Positions 19,791 through 29,568 of a DNA stretch of 64,000 bases are shown piece by piece. Origin of the DNA: Croceivirga radicis (GTDB lineage Bacteria > Bacteroidota > Bacteroidia > Flavobacteriales > Flavobacteriaceae); contig NZ_MTBC01000004.1 in assembly GCF_002072105.2 (NCBI RefSeq), forward strand, positions 344,913 to 408,912. The letters are read 5' to 3'. The notes under the pieces were generated by a model, which saw only the letters and a program-made list of their open reading frames with translations, had not been told where the DNA came from and did not search any database. The translations under genes and the position numbers were made by a program. Every line of letters starts with the position of its first letter. Position 1 is the first letter of the stretch.

Positions 19791-21233
19791 TTACTGCTTA
19801 AACGCAAAAGCTATAGCAGCAGTATTGGTATTTCTAAGGTTTGCCGGTATTTGAGCCGTTAGCTTTCCGTTAGAAACACTGTATTTAATTTTATTTCCGT
19901 TTGCCACTAGGCTTAATTTACTGCCTTTTTTAGGCAGATTGATACTCCAACTTATTGTTTTGGGCACTTTTTCTCCTTCTTTTACCAAGTATATGGCATA
20001 AGTTGTTTTATCCTTGCTTGTAAAGAAAATCCCATCTTCTTGGTAATGATCTACCGTTCTTGTTCCGTAAATAGCAGCTCCATTTGCGGTTAGCCAATTT
20101 CCAATTTCTTCCATTTTGGTAACGGCTTCGTACGGTAAAGTTCCATCAGATTTTGGACCAATACCCAACAGCATATTACCACCTTTTGCCACCACTTCTA
20201 CTAAACTATGTATAACTTTAGTAGTAGATTTATACGTATCATTTGGTACATAACCCCAATTGTTGGCCAAGGGCATACAAGTTTCCCACGGGTTGTCTAT
20301 TTTATGCTCTGGAACTTTACGTTCTGGCGTTTGGTAATTTTCAAAAGGGCCGTGAACCGTTCTATCTGCAAAAATAATTCCTGGTTGGGCCTCTCTAGCC
20401 ATTTGTGCAATTTTAGGCATATCTACCTCTTGGCTAAATTCTGGAATTGGAGCTCCCCAAGAACGCACCTCGTCATTTACCGTTTCTTTAGGCCTTACCC
20501 AACCACCATCTAACCAAAGAATGTCTATTGCTCCATAATCATGCATTAATTCATCAATTTGGTTAAATGTAAAATCTTGATAGGCTTTCCACTTTTCAGG
20601 GTACTTTAGTATGTCATAATTTGCGTTTCTATCTGGGGTAGCATACTTATCCCACCAAAAGTCTTGAGAATGCCAATCTGGCTTGGAAAAATAGGCCCCA
20701 ATCATAAAATCTTGGTTTCTGTAGGCCTCAAAAACATGCTTTGCAACGTTAGCCTTAGGATGGTTTTTAAATGGCCCATTGGTAATTTTATAGTCTGTTT
20801 GTTGTGTATCGAACATGTTAAAACCATCATGATGTTTTGTGGTAAACACAACGTATTTCATACCGGCGGCCTTAGATGCTTTTGCCCATGATTCTGGATT
20901 AAAATTTACCGGATTAAACACAGAACTTAGATTCCAATACCATTTTTTATAGTCTTCATAGCTCATTCCATCTGGTCTATTAATCCATTCTTCTGAACAC
21001 AACTGCCAAGATTCTATAATTCCCGGTACGGCATACACACCCCAATGAATTAAAATTCCAAATTTTAAATCTTGCCACTGCTCTAATTTTGCCAAGACAT
21101 GAGGGTCTTTAGGTGGCACATAAATTGAGGAGGTTTTGTGGGTATTGTCTTGTTGGGCCAACATTCCTTTTACCACAAATACTAAAAGGAAAAGTAGGCT
21201 TCTCATCTTCATTTTTTGGTTTGGTCTCTTCAT
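19791..21233 (-). CDS. Alpha-L-fucosidase, GH29
   Basis: Exported retaining fucosidase releasing alpha-L-fucose from glycan chains. Signal peptide LLFLLVFVVKGMLAQ; GH29 catalytic domain about residues 45-390 with GILIHWGVYAVPG, TTKHHDGFNMFD, and the nucleophile D242 in DILWLDGGW; a beta-sandwich C-terminus follows. Start taken at ATG 21233 (480 residues); a second ATG at 21212 is equally close to the signal peptide. Eleven bases downstream of the UnbV/VCBS gene, so likely co-transcribed. Fucose removal fits complex N-glycans or mucin-type chains. Confidence 0.93.
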   Translation of the reverse strand: MKRPNQKMKMRSLLFLLVFVVKGMLAQQDNTHKTSSIYVPPKDPHVLAKLEQWQDLKFGILIHWGVYAVPGIIESWQLCSEEWINRPDGMSYEDYKKWYWNLSSVFNPVNFNPESWAKASKAAGMKYVVFTTKHHDGFNMFDTQQTDYKITNGPFKNHPKANVAKHVFEAYRNQDFMIGAYFSKPDWHSQDFWWDKYATPDRNANYDILKYPEKWKAYQDFTFNQIDELMHDYGAIDILWLDGGWVRPKETVNDEVRSWGAPIPEFSQEVDMPKIAQMAREAQPGIIFADRTVHGPFENYQTPERKVPEHKIDNPWETCMPLANNWGYVPNDTYKSTTKVIHSLVEVVAKGGNMLLGIGPKSDGTLPYEAVTKMEEIGNWLTANGAAIYGTRTVDHYQEDGIFFTSKDKTTYAIYLVKEGEKVPKTISWSINLPKKGSKLSLVANGNKIKYSVSNGKLTAQIPANLRNTNTAAIAFAFKQ

Positions 21234-21243
21234 CAAATTCTAA

Positions 21244-24200
21244 TTATGATTTTCTTTTAAATATTTGCAGTTTAGCATTGTTGTTAGCTACTAGAATATA
21301 GTTTTTACCGTTGATTGTTATAGTTTCTAGTTTTTTGGCGTCTAAAGAAGCAAATAAGCCTGATTCTAAATTCGAAATCGCCTTAAAACTACCTTTTCCA
21401 TCACCCAAAAGGCAAACACCTATACCAGCATCGTTACGTGGTGTTTCAATTTCTGATACGTATAAATTACCTACCCCCAAGATGTCTAGATTACCGTCTT
21501 GGTTTATGTCCAACACTTTAAAATCATTTAAACTACTGGTTTGTGCTTCCCTGGGTAATTCTTTTAAATTGAATTGGCCATTGCCTACATTTTCTAAATA
21601 TACAGAAGCAAAGGTGTTGGCAATGTAATGCAATGATTTTTGCAATTTTTCTTCACCATATATTTGGTCAATTTCCATTGTGGCAAAAATATCATACTTA
21701 CCAATGTCTTTCTTAAGACCCGGAATTTGCTGTGAAGAACAAGAAAAGCCACGCAACGGAAAATGACTTTCTTCGTCATAGTAGCCCAATACGATATCAA
21801 AACTTCCATTTTGGTCAAAATCATTGTAATACACATCAAAAGGTTCCTCTTTTGAAGTTTTGTATTTGTAATTAAACCCAAGGTTACCCAATACAAAATC
21901 CATATCTCCGTCTTGGTCAAAATCTGCTTGCTCTATACTAGACCACCAGCCAACCGTAGCGGCCAACTTTTCATCATCAACTTTAGAAAACTGTCCAGAA
22001 TCATTGTTTAATATGGTTATTGGCATCCATTCACCTACCAGGATTAAATCTAAATCGCCATCTGAGTCATAATCTGCCCAAGTAGCATCCGTAACCATCC
22101 CGATATTCTCTAAACCAGGGGCTATTTCTTTTGTTTGGTTTACCAATTGCCCGTCTACATTTACCAATAGCATGCTACTTGCCGGCATGGGGTATTGTTG
22201 TGGCCATAACCTGCCGCCCACAAAAAGATCTATATCGCCATCCGCATCAAAATCTGCTGCTTTTACAATACTACCACTATCCCTACCAATATTTTGAATA
22301 GCGCCTTTGGAAAAGTTACCCATGCCATCATTTAAATATAGCCTATCGGTATAGTGAAAAGCGTTTACAGGATATTCATTACCCCCACTTACAACATATA
22401 AATCTAAAAAACCATCTTGGTTTATATCTACAAAGGTGGCATCTACATCTTCATAGGCTTTTTCTTTCGCCCAAAATTCAGAGTTTACGACCGTAAAATT
22501 CCCATTTTCTAGTTGCAGCATCAACTTGGCCTCAAAGCCGGTTGCGCCGCCAAAAAACAAATCTTCTAGACCATCACCGTTTACATCACCTTTAGCCATA
22601 GCCGGCCCAAATTGCGACATTTTGTGGGGTAATAGTACTTGATGCGCATAATCGTCAAATTCATTTTCTTGGTGTGTTATGTCAAGTACATTGGAATCGG
22701 TTACATCTAAAAAATATCTAGCTTTTGTATCGGATTCTACCATACCAATATTCTGTTTGGCTTCTGTCATTTCCAAACTTAATACTTGGTTGGCCTTGAT
22801 CTTATTTAGTTTTGTAGTGGTAGCATTGGGCCACACAACCACTAGACTATCTACCATTTTAGCGTCTCCTAGACCAAAGTGGGCTATTGGTTCGCTCGTA
22901 GAGTAAATACCCCTAACATTTGTGGTTTCTACTAATTGCTTACCACCTTTTACATAGGCGTACAAACGTGTACCAAAAGTAGTTTTATGTTCTTTATGGT
23001 TTAGTTTTACTCGTAAGTAATTGGTAGTACCACCTGTTGCATTATTTTGATATAAAAATGCTGGGGCGTTAATGTTATTAACCACCAAATCCAAATCACC
23101 ATCGTTGTCTAAATCTGCATATGCCGCCCCATTAGAAAAGGATTCTTGATCTAGACCCCATTCTTCAACTGATTTTGTAAAACCTAGGTTACCATTATTT
23201 TTAAAGGCATAATTTTTTAGAGGTTGTGAAGGAATAAGCGGCACTACCTTATCTACATCTAAAATTTCCCAAATACTTTTTAAGTCCCCTCCGTTTGGAT
23301 TTTCCTTTACGTAGTTAAAAGTAAGGTCGTTAATGTATTTAGCTACTTTTTTATCGGCATCTGTATTTCTAATATCTCGTAGCAAACCGTTGGTTACATA
23401 GGTGTCTTTTAAACCATCGTTATCAAAATCAGCAATAAGATTGGCCCAACTCCAGTCCGTTGTAGCCATGCCCGTCATCTGTGCAACATCACTATAGGTA
23501 CCGTTGCCATTATTTAAATGAAACGCGTTATACATGTATTGGTAATGACCACCATTGTTCACCACATCCCAAAATTCGTCAGGATTCATCCCACTCATGT
23601 TACTTTTGGATCTAAAATTGTCTTCTGCGGCCATATCCAAGGTAAAAATGTCCAATAAACCGTCATTGTTAATATCCGCTACATCTACGCCCATGCTGTA
23701 GAAAGACATGTGTTTAACCGCGTTGTCTATGGTGTTGGTAAACGTACCATCTTGGTTATTTATAAAAAGCCAATCTGGGGCGTCAAAATCATTGGCAATA
23801 TAAATATCTGTATAGCCATCATTATTAAAATCTGATGTAGAAACCGCATTTGGATAACCAGACTTAAATACTCCTGCTTCTTGGGTAACTTCTTTAAACG
23901 ATTGGTTCCCTAAATTTTTAAATAATTTTATATGGTACTCTGGCTTTATAAGCTCTTGACCTGCAAAATCTGAGTAACTACCAGGATTAGGTGGTTGTGT
24001 AAGCAGTAGCAAGTCTAAAAATCCATCTTTGTTGTAATCAAAAAATGTAGCATGTCTGGTACGTTGGGTATCCGCAATACCGTATTCTTCTGCACGCTCT
24101 GTAAATGTTAGATCACCATTGTTTATGTACAAAAGGTTTTTACGCAGCTCTGGTTTGTAATCATATAATTCCCTACTCAGGTAAATATCTAAAAAACCAT

Positions 24201-24576
24201 CATTATTTACATCGGCAAGGGTAACACCGGACGTCCACCCGCCATCATCTACTATTTTGGCTGTATTTGTAATGTCTTTAAACTTAAAATCACCTTCATT
24301 TACATACAATTGATCTGCAACCAGATTACCTGCAAAGTAAATGTCTTGTAGACCATCATTATTAAAATCACCAATACCAACACCCGCACCACCATAAAAA
24401 TTATCATACAATAAAATATTGGACGCCTGGGTATCTTTAATCTCGTTGCTAAATGTTATGCCTGTTTGCTTTTTTTTAAGTAAGGTGAATTGCTTTTGCT
24501 GACCATTTACCGCAATAGATATAAAGGAAAGAAAGCCTATTGCCCATTTGGAAATATGTGTTTTGTGACCAAGCAT
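21244..24576 (-). CDS. VCBS/FG-GAP repeat protein with ASPIC/UnbV domain (CRTAC1-like)
   Basis: Large exported protein (1110 residues from ATG 24576, MLGHKTHISKW) probably on the cell surface. I count at least 14 calcium-binding repeat loops of the DxNxDGxxDI type, e.g. DFNNDGLQDIYF, DVNNDGFLDIYL, DFDNDGLKDTYV, DFDADGDIDLFV and DINQDGNLDILG, forming two beta-propeller-like blocks. Between them, about residues 545-625, is an ASPIC/UnbV domain with GTRLYAYVKGG, HFGLGD and VVVWPN. Such proteins often follow SusC/SusD genes; molecular role unknown, glycan adhesion being a guess. It is separated from susD by a hairpin terminator, and leads directly into the fucosidase. Confidence 0.88.
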   Translation of the reverse strand: MLGHKTHISKWAIGFLSFISIAVNGQQKQFTLLKKKQTGITFSNEIKDTQASNILLYDNFYGGAGVGIGDFNNDGLQDIYFAGNLVADQLYVNEGDFKFKDITNTAKIVDDGGWTSGVTLADVNNDGFLDIYLSRELYDYKPELRKNLLYINNGDLTFTERAEEYGIADTQRTRHATFFDYNKDGFLDLLLLTQPPNPGSYSDFAGQELIKPEYHIKLFKNLGNQSFKEVTQEAGVFKSGYPNAVSTSDFNNDGYTDIYIANDFDAPDWLFINNQDGTFTNTIDNAVKHMSFYSMGVDVADINNDGLLDIFTLDMAAEDNFRSKSNMSGMNPDEFWDVVNNGGHYQYMYNAFHLNNGNGTYSDVAQMTGMATTDWSWANLIADFDNDGLKDTYVTNGLLRDIRNTDADKKVAKYINDLTFNYVKENPNGGDLKSIWEILDVDKVVPLIPSQPLKNYAFKNNGNLGFTKSVEEWGLDQESFSNGAAYADLDNDGDLDLVVNNINAPAFLYQNNATGGTTNYLRVKLNHKEHKTTFGTRLYAYVKGGKQLVETTNVRGIYSTSEPIAHFGLGDAKMVDSLVVVWPNATTTKLNKIKANQVLSLEMTEAKQNIGMVESDTKARYFLDVTDSNVLDITHQENEFDDYAHQVLLPHKMSQFGPAMAKGDVNGDGLEDLFFGGATGFEAKLMLQLENGNFTVVNSEFWAKEKAYEDVDATFVDINQDGFLDLYVVSGGNEYPVNAFHYTDRLYLNDGMGNFSKGAIQNIGRDSGSIVKAADFDADGDIDLFVGGRLWPQQYPMPASSMLLVNVDGQLVNQTKEIAPGLENIGMVTDATWADYDSDGDLDLILVGEWMPITILNNDSGQFSKVDDEKLAATVGWWSSIEQADFDQDGDMDFVLGNLGFNYKYKTSKEEPFDVYYNDFDQNGSFDIVLGYYDEESHFPLRGFSCSSQQIPGLKKDIGKYDIFATMEIDQIYGEEKLQKSLHYIANTFASVYLENVGNGQFNLKELPREAQTSSLNDFKVLDINQDGNLDILGVGNLYVSEIETPRNDAGIGVCLLGDGKGSFKAISNLESGLFASLDAKKLETITINGKNYILVANNNAKLQIFKRKS

Positions 24577-24604
24577 ATGTTTAGAATTAGGAAAGAAAAA
24601 ATAC

Positions 24605-24634
24605 AAAAAACAAAGGAGAGTCTCCCCTCCTTTG
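24605..24634 (-). terminator. Hairpin terminator after the first SusCD pair
   Basis: On the minus strand CAAAGGAG (24634-24627) pairs with CTCCTTTG (24618-24611) around an 8-base loop, followed by TTTTTTGTATTTTTT. It lies between susD and the VCBS gene and can end or attenuate the SusCD transcript. Confidence 0.8.
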
Positions 24635-24689
24635 CTTGAACTAAACTAACTTAACATTAACTAAAATTCATGAAATCTGAATTACGTTA

Positions 24690-26195
24690 CTATTGATCCC
24701 ACCACACTCTTGTGGTTAACAAATCAGCACCCTGAGAAGCAATTACAGCATCGTAATTTTCCTTGTTCAAGGCCTGCTCGTTTGTAGGATATATTAATCT
24801 CCTTGGTATAGTACCATTTGTTTGGTTACCAGGGTAGTTAACCGGAGTTAGATTTGGAAAACCAGTTCTTCTCCAGTTAGCATATGTTTCGTATTCGTTT
24901 AAGAAAGTAGCTTTGTAATACTCTGTATTGATTTGCTCTAAAGCATTTGCAGCATCAAACGGATTAGCAGCTAAATAATCTGCAATTTCAGTTGCATCTA
25001 TAGCAGCACCTTCATTATACATTTCCAAGTACTCCATTGCAGCGGTAACACCAGCTTCGTAATGTGCAGCTGGATCACCGGCCAATCCCCATCTTACACC
25101 TGCTTCTGCCAACATTAATTCCACTTCTGCATAGGTTTGCCAAAACATTGGAGCTGCTTCGCTCATTAAGTATTTAGAATTAGGCTCAGAATAGGTAGCC
25201 AAATCATCACCACCCTCATAATCTTGAATAGTTGTACCATCCAAACCATTAGGCAAACCTTTTTGTGCCGCAGGATCGTCATTTACAAAACCTGTTTCAT
25301 CTGGTGGCAATGCTGCATAAACGCGCATTCTAGGGTCGTTCTCTAACAATCCTAAAAAGGTTGTAGAAATACGTGCAGAACGGTCTGCAGTAAATACCTC
25401 ACCGTTGGCGTTTTGTAAGATACCATTACCATCCTCGTGCTGTACATAAGCAATATCTGCGTTAGATTCCATAACCCCACCGTTAATTGCCTTTGTAGCC
25501 CAAGCTTGCGCAGCAGTCTCATCCACTTTAACCAATCTTAGTGCCAAACGAAGCATTAAAGAGTTGCCCCACTTTTTCCACTGATCTTGGTTACCTAGGA
25601 ACAAAATATCAGATGTACCTATCTCTGCAGTACCCGTACCCAATAGAGCTACAGATTCTTCTAGCTCCTTAAGCATATCTGCATAGATGTCTTCTTGTGC
25701 ATCATATCTAGGTCTTGTATTCCCTTCTATAAAAGCTTTACCCGCTTCTGAATAAGGAATATCACCATACAAATCTGTAAGCCTGTGGTAGATAAAAACA
25801 CGAAGTATTCTTACCATTGCGTATTCTGGAGAACTGGTTAATTCTTCTGTTTCTAATTGGAACTTCATATCTTCTACAGTCTTAACCGCCTGTGGATACA
25901 TAGCATCCCAAAATGCAGAAGAGTAAGCAGCATTCCAAAAATACTTATCACCGCTCCAATAGCCCTGTGTATTGGCTAGGTGTTGCATCATGGTAGAACA
26001 ATAAATTAAATTACCTCTCCACGTTTCATAACGTTGGCCAGATGCAAATAGCACCGTGTTGGGAAACTTAAATTTTACATCTATTTGTGATGCTTTTGTT
26101 GGGTCTTCGTTTAAGTCCTCGAAACCCTCATCACAGGATACTACCATCGCTAATGCGAATAGTGTCAATACCCCTTTGTATATTATATTTTTCAT
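24690..26195 (-). CDS. SusD-like nutrient-binding outer membrane lipoprotein (SusD-like_2 type)
   Basis: Surface lipoprotein that captures the substrate for its SusC partner. Lipobox MVVSC follows the signal sequence MKNIIYKGVLTLFALA; the sequence GFEDLNEDPT and the TPR-like helices with YGDIPYSEAG, LGNQDQWKKWGNSLMLRLALR and YANWRRTGFPNL are the SusD/RagB hallmarks, closer to the SusD-like_2 subgroup. Start is ATG 26195 (501 residues), 10 bases after the SusC stop; a longer frame would overlap SusC. Cognate substrate is inferred from the neighbouring glycosidases. Confidence 0.93.
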   Translation of the reverse strand: MKNIIYKGVLTLFALAMVVSCDEGFEDLNEDPTKASQIDVKFKFPNTVLFASGQRYETWRGNLIYCSTMMQHLANTQGYWSGDKYFWNAAYSSAFWDAMYPQAVKTVEDMKFQLETEELTSSPEYAMVRILRVFIYHRLTDLYGDIPYSEAGKAFIEGNTRPRYDAQEDIYADMLKELEESVALLGTGTAEIGTSDILFLGNQDQWKKWGNSLMLRLALRLVKVDETAAQAWATKAINGGVMESNADIAYVQHEDGNGILQNANGEVFTADRSARISTTFLGLLENDPRMRVYAALPPDETGFVNDDPAAQKGLPNGLDGTTIQDYEGGDDLATYSEPNSKYLMSEAAPMFWQTYAEVELMLAEAGVRWGLAGDPAAHYEAGVTAAMEYLEMYNEGAAIDATEIADYLAANPFDAANALEQINTEYYKATFLNEYETYANWRRTGFPNLTPVNYPGNQTNGTIPRRLIYPTNEQALNKENYDAVIASQGADLLTTRVWWDQ

Positions 26196-26205
26196 ATTGA
26201 TTTTT

Positions 26206-29200
26206 TTAGAACTTAACATTTAAACTTAGTCCGTAACTTCTTGTAGAAGGCAATCCAAAACGTTCAATACCATTAGCTACAGTATTGTTGTATGCGGATT
26301 CTGGGTCAATATTTTCCGTTTTACGCATTAAGAAAAATAAGTTTCTACCTATTAAAGAAATAGAAGCATTCTTTATAAAAGTTTTTTCTAGCATTGCAGA
26401 TGGAAATTGGTAACCAAGACTTATTTGTCTGAACTTGATGAAATCTGCATCTTGCACATTAGCCTCGGCAATACTGTACAATCTCTGGTAGTAAATATTT
26501 ACATTCTCTGCAGGTATAGTAGTGCTAAAAGCATTACCATCTGCATCTACACCAGAAACCGGCAAACCATTTTCCCTACCTACCAAAGTATTTTTACTTG
26601 CTCCGTAGAAATTGGCAAAAGCACTAGTTCCAGAGAAAATTTCTCCCCCAAATTTGGCATCAATCAAGAAAGATAGATTTACGTTTTTATAACGAAATGT
26701 ATTGGTAATACCCATTGTCCAAGGCGCAATTCCATTACCAATAACATCATTATCACCTACAGTTGGGGTACCATCAGAATCGTACTGTATGTTACCGTCT
26801 TCATCCCTAACAAAAGTAGTTCCGTAAAGTGTTGCCGCTGGGTAACCTTCTAAATAACCTGCTTGAGAGTTTACACCGTAAGCTGCATCACCTGGGAAAA
26901 TAGGATTTCCGTCAGGGTCTGTTTTAACCACTTCATTTTCATTATAGGTCATGTTGTAGTTAATGTCCCAACTAAAGTTTTCTGAAACTACAGGCTTACC
27001 TGTTAGTAATACCTCTACTCCTTTGTTGGTTAATTCACCTATATTAATAAAGGCACTATTATAACCAGATGCTTGAGAAGTGTTAATACCTACAATATCA
27101 TTGGTTGTTTTATTGCTATAATATGCTAAATCCAAGCCCAATCTATTGTTAAGGAATCGCATATCTAAACCAACTTCATATTCCTTCTTGCTAAAAGGTT
27201 CCAAGTTTTCATTAGGTACGCCGCTATTACTAATACTACCAATAGAAACCCCAGTACCGCGACCGTTATAGGTGTCGTTGATAGCATAATTTAAAGAAAG
27301 CTGATAGGGATCATTGGCACCCCCACCAACATCTGAATAACCTGCTCTAACCTTACCAAAGTTAAACCAAGAAGGCAACTCAAACGCATCTGAGAATACA
27401 AAACTAGCATTAGCAGATGGGTAGAAATAGTTATTTGGCGCGCTTTTACCCGCTTTAGATAAGGTAGAGAACCAGTCATTTCTACCGGTAACCGTTAAGT
27501 ACAAATAGTTTTTATATGCAAATTCTGTAGAGAAATACAAACCGTTACGCTTAACTCTTGAATCTGAGTAACTGTATTGTCTGTTTGCCACATTAGCGAT
27601 ATCTTCTAAAGAAGGAATCACGAATTCATTACCTACTAATTGAATAAATTCGTTTTTAAGACTATTACTGTTTGCACCCAAAATAGTGGTGTTAGAGAAA
27701 TTCTCCGTAATATCTTTTTCTATACCTATAATGAAATCCGCGTCTACCGTACTTACATTAAAAGTTTGTTCTTGCATGCCACCTAAAGGTTTGTATGCCG
27801 TACCAAAGGGCTCTACAGATGTAATTCTAGCCGTATAATTATCTATACCGGCCCTACCCATTAAATACAACCAATCTGTAACTTGGTATCTTAGCGTACT
27901 AGAACCGATAAATCTATTTTTTCTACTCTCGTTAGAAAAACGATACGCTGTCCAATATGGGTTTTGTTGAAATGTGTTGGATGAAATTCTAAATTCCGTA
28001 CCATCTTCTGCAATTCCCGGTTGGTAATCCAAAACATTGATGTTAGAAGGAGATAACACAACAGAGAAATTACCATTACCTGGAGAATCTGAAGACCTAG
28101 GTCTATTGTTAACCTTTTCTACAACAAATTTACCCGCAACATCCAATGTTAATTTGTCTGCTAAAACAGCACCTCCATTTAATGAAAAAGATTTTCTATT
28201 TAAACCAGAATTTGGTGTTATATCATTGTTGTTTAAGTCTGTAGCAGAAAAACGCAAGTTATAACCCTCGCCTGCTTTACTAATAGCAACGGTATTAATC
28301 AATGTATTTGCCGTTCTGTAGTAACGACTAACATTATCACCGGTATCTACATAAGGTCTGTTTACACCGTCAAACTGGGCTGCCGTACTAACACTTCCCA
28401 ATCTAGACCCCCAAGATTGCATACCTGCATCCAAAGCTTCTTGTTGGGTTGTTGGCGCAACACCATTTAAACCTTGGCCGTATTGATTTTGAAACTCATA
28501 CAAATCTGTATTTACAGATTCTAACTGAACGGAACTAGACAATTCTACCCCTAAACCTTGCTGTTTTTTACCAGATTTAGTAGTAATTACGATTACCCCG
28601 TTAGAGGCCCTAGAACCATACAATGCACCAGCTGCACCACCTTTTAGTACACTAACACTTTCAATATCATCTGCATTAATACTAGAGATACCATCACCAT
28701 AGTCAGAACCACCCCATCTACTAGCAGAACCTAAGTTTTGGTTGTTAATTGGAATACCATCAACAATATATAAGGGTTGCGATGTACCACTTAAAGAGGA
28801 AACACCACGAATAACCACTTTACTGGTACCAGACGGACCTGTTGCAGCACCAGTTACGTTAACACCGGCAACTTGCCCTTGTAATGCATTGATTGCATTT
28901 ACTTGCTTAACTTCAGATAGCTTTTCACCGCCTACCTCTGTTAAAGAGTAACCTAAGGCCTTGGTTTCTTTTTTGATACCCAAAGCGGTTACTACCACTT
29001 CACCAAGTAATTCTGCATCTTCTGCTAGAGTTACATTAAGGCTAGCTCCGCTAACACTTCTTTCAGTGGTTTTAAAACCTAAAGCAGAAAATACCAATAC
29101 GGCATTATCGCTAGAAACATTAATGGCATAATTACCATCAAAATCTGTAGAAGTACCATTAGAGGTACCCTTTTCTACAACATTGACGCCTGGTAATGGC

Positions 29201-29304
29201 ATACCGGCCTCATCAGATACGGTACCAGTAATTGTCTGGGCTACGGCACCTTGAATACCTAAGCAGGCCAGAGCAATTAGTAGATACTTTGTCATTTGAT
29301 TCAT
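26206..29304 (-). CDS. SusC/RagA-type TonB-dependent outer membrane transporter (first locus)
   Basis: Outer-membrane active importer, 1032 residues. Order: signal peptide ending GAVAQ, carboxypeptidase-like domain (ITGTVSDEAGMPLPGVNVVEKG through DGNYAINVS, about 24-100), plug domain with VVTALGIKKETKALGY, PLYIVDGIPINN and GSRASNGVIVITTKSGK (about 110-235), then the 22-strand barrel ending RSYGLSLNVKF. Leads a separate operon: the region upstream carries repeated TTTTCGA boxes and lies beyond the terminator of the GH3 gene. Energised by TonB/ExbBD encoded elsewhere. Confidence 0.96.
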   Translation of the reverse strand: MNQMTKYLLIALACLGIQGAVAQTITGTVSDEAGMPLPGVNVVEKGTSNGTSTDFDGNYAINVSSDNAVLVFSALGFKTTERSVSGASLNVTLAEDAELLGEVVVTALGIKKETKALGYSLTEVGGEKLSEVKQVNAINALQGQVAGVNVTGAATGPSGTSKVVIRGVSSLSGTSQPLYIVDGIPINNQNLGSASRWGGSDYGDGISSINADDIESVSVLKGGAAGALYGSRASNGVIVITTKSGKKQQGLGVELSSSVQLESVNTDLYEFQNQYGQGLNGVAPTTQQEALDAGMQSWGSRLGSVSTAAQFDGVNRPYVDTGDNVSRYYRTANTLINTVAISKAGEGYNLRFSATDLNNNDITPNSGLNRKSFSLNGGAVLADKLTLDVAGKFVVEKVNNRPRSSDSPGNGNFSVVLSPSNINVLDYQPGIAEDGTEFRISSNTFQQNPYWTAYRFSNESRKNRFIGSSTLRYQVTDWLYLMGRAGIDNYTARITSVEPFGTAYKPLGGMQEQTFNVSTVDADFIIGIEKDITENFSNTTILGANSNSLKNEFIQLVGNEFVIPSLEDIANVANRQYSYSDSRVKRNGLYFSTEFAYKNYLYLTVTGRNDWFSTLSKAGKSAPNNYFYPSANASFVFSDAFELPSWFNFGKVRAGYSDVGGGANDPYQLSLNYAINDTYNGRGTGVSIGSISNSGVPNENLEPFSKKEYEVGLDMRFLNNRLGLDLAYYSNKTTNDIVGINTSQASGYNSAFINIGELTNKGVEVLLTGKPVVSENFSWDINYNMTYNENEVVKTDPDGNPIFPGDAAYGVNSQAGYLEGYPAATLYGTTFVRDEDGNIQYDSDGTPTVGDNDVIGNGIAPWTMGITNTFRYKNVNLSFLIDAKFGGEIFSGTSAFANFYGASKNTLVGRENGLPVSGVDADGNAFSTTIPAENVNIYYQRLYSIAEANVQDADFIKFRQISLGYQFPSAMLEKTFIKNASISLIGRNLFFLMRKTENIDPESAYNNTVANGIERFGLPSTRSYGLSLNVKF

Positions 29305-29360
29305 ACTAGTTGTTTTTTCGTTAGTAATTTGAATGAGTCAGTTAATTTGAAGTTAACATC

Positions 29361-29414
29361 CGACCCTAATTTTCGAATAACTCTAAGGTTTTCGAAACTT
29401 TTTCGACCAACAAC
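29361..29414. promoter_or_regulatory. Repeated TTTTCGA boxes upstream of the first SusC gene
   Basis: TTTTCGA occurs at 29370-29376, 29389-29395 and 29400-29406 (reading TCGAAAA toward SusC), with CGACC at 29361-29365 and 29404-29408. The copies are 19 and 11 bases apart and 66-102 bases before the start codon. The arrangement looks like a binding array for a regulator; which one is unknown. Confidence 0.45.
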
Positions 29415-29511
29415 GAAGCCGAAAAGCTAAATGCGGCATTTTTGGACCACATTACGTTAACGTTTACATAACTTTTAGGTTATCACAATTGCCAAAAACC
29501 CCATTAAATAA

Positions 29512-29545
29512 AAAGCCGAATCAGTTATTAAACTGATTCGGCTTT
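29512..29545 (-). terminator. Terminator of the GH92-to-GH3 operon
   Basis: A 15-base perfect stem (29512-29526 with 29531-29545) around a 4-base loop, followed on the minus strand by a T-rich run. It lies 23 bases after the stop of the GH3 gene and isolates that operon from SusC. Confidence 0.92.
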
Positions 29546-29568
29546 CTGTTAATGTTTTATAATATTAA

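Noticed and set aside
29454-29463. Palindrome ACGTTAACGT upstream of the first SusC gene, LacI-operator-like
   Set aside because: A 10-base palindrome is expected by chance about once per 1000 bases, there is no second copy near the locus and no LacI-type gene in the window.
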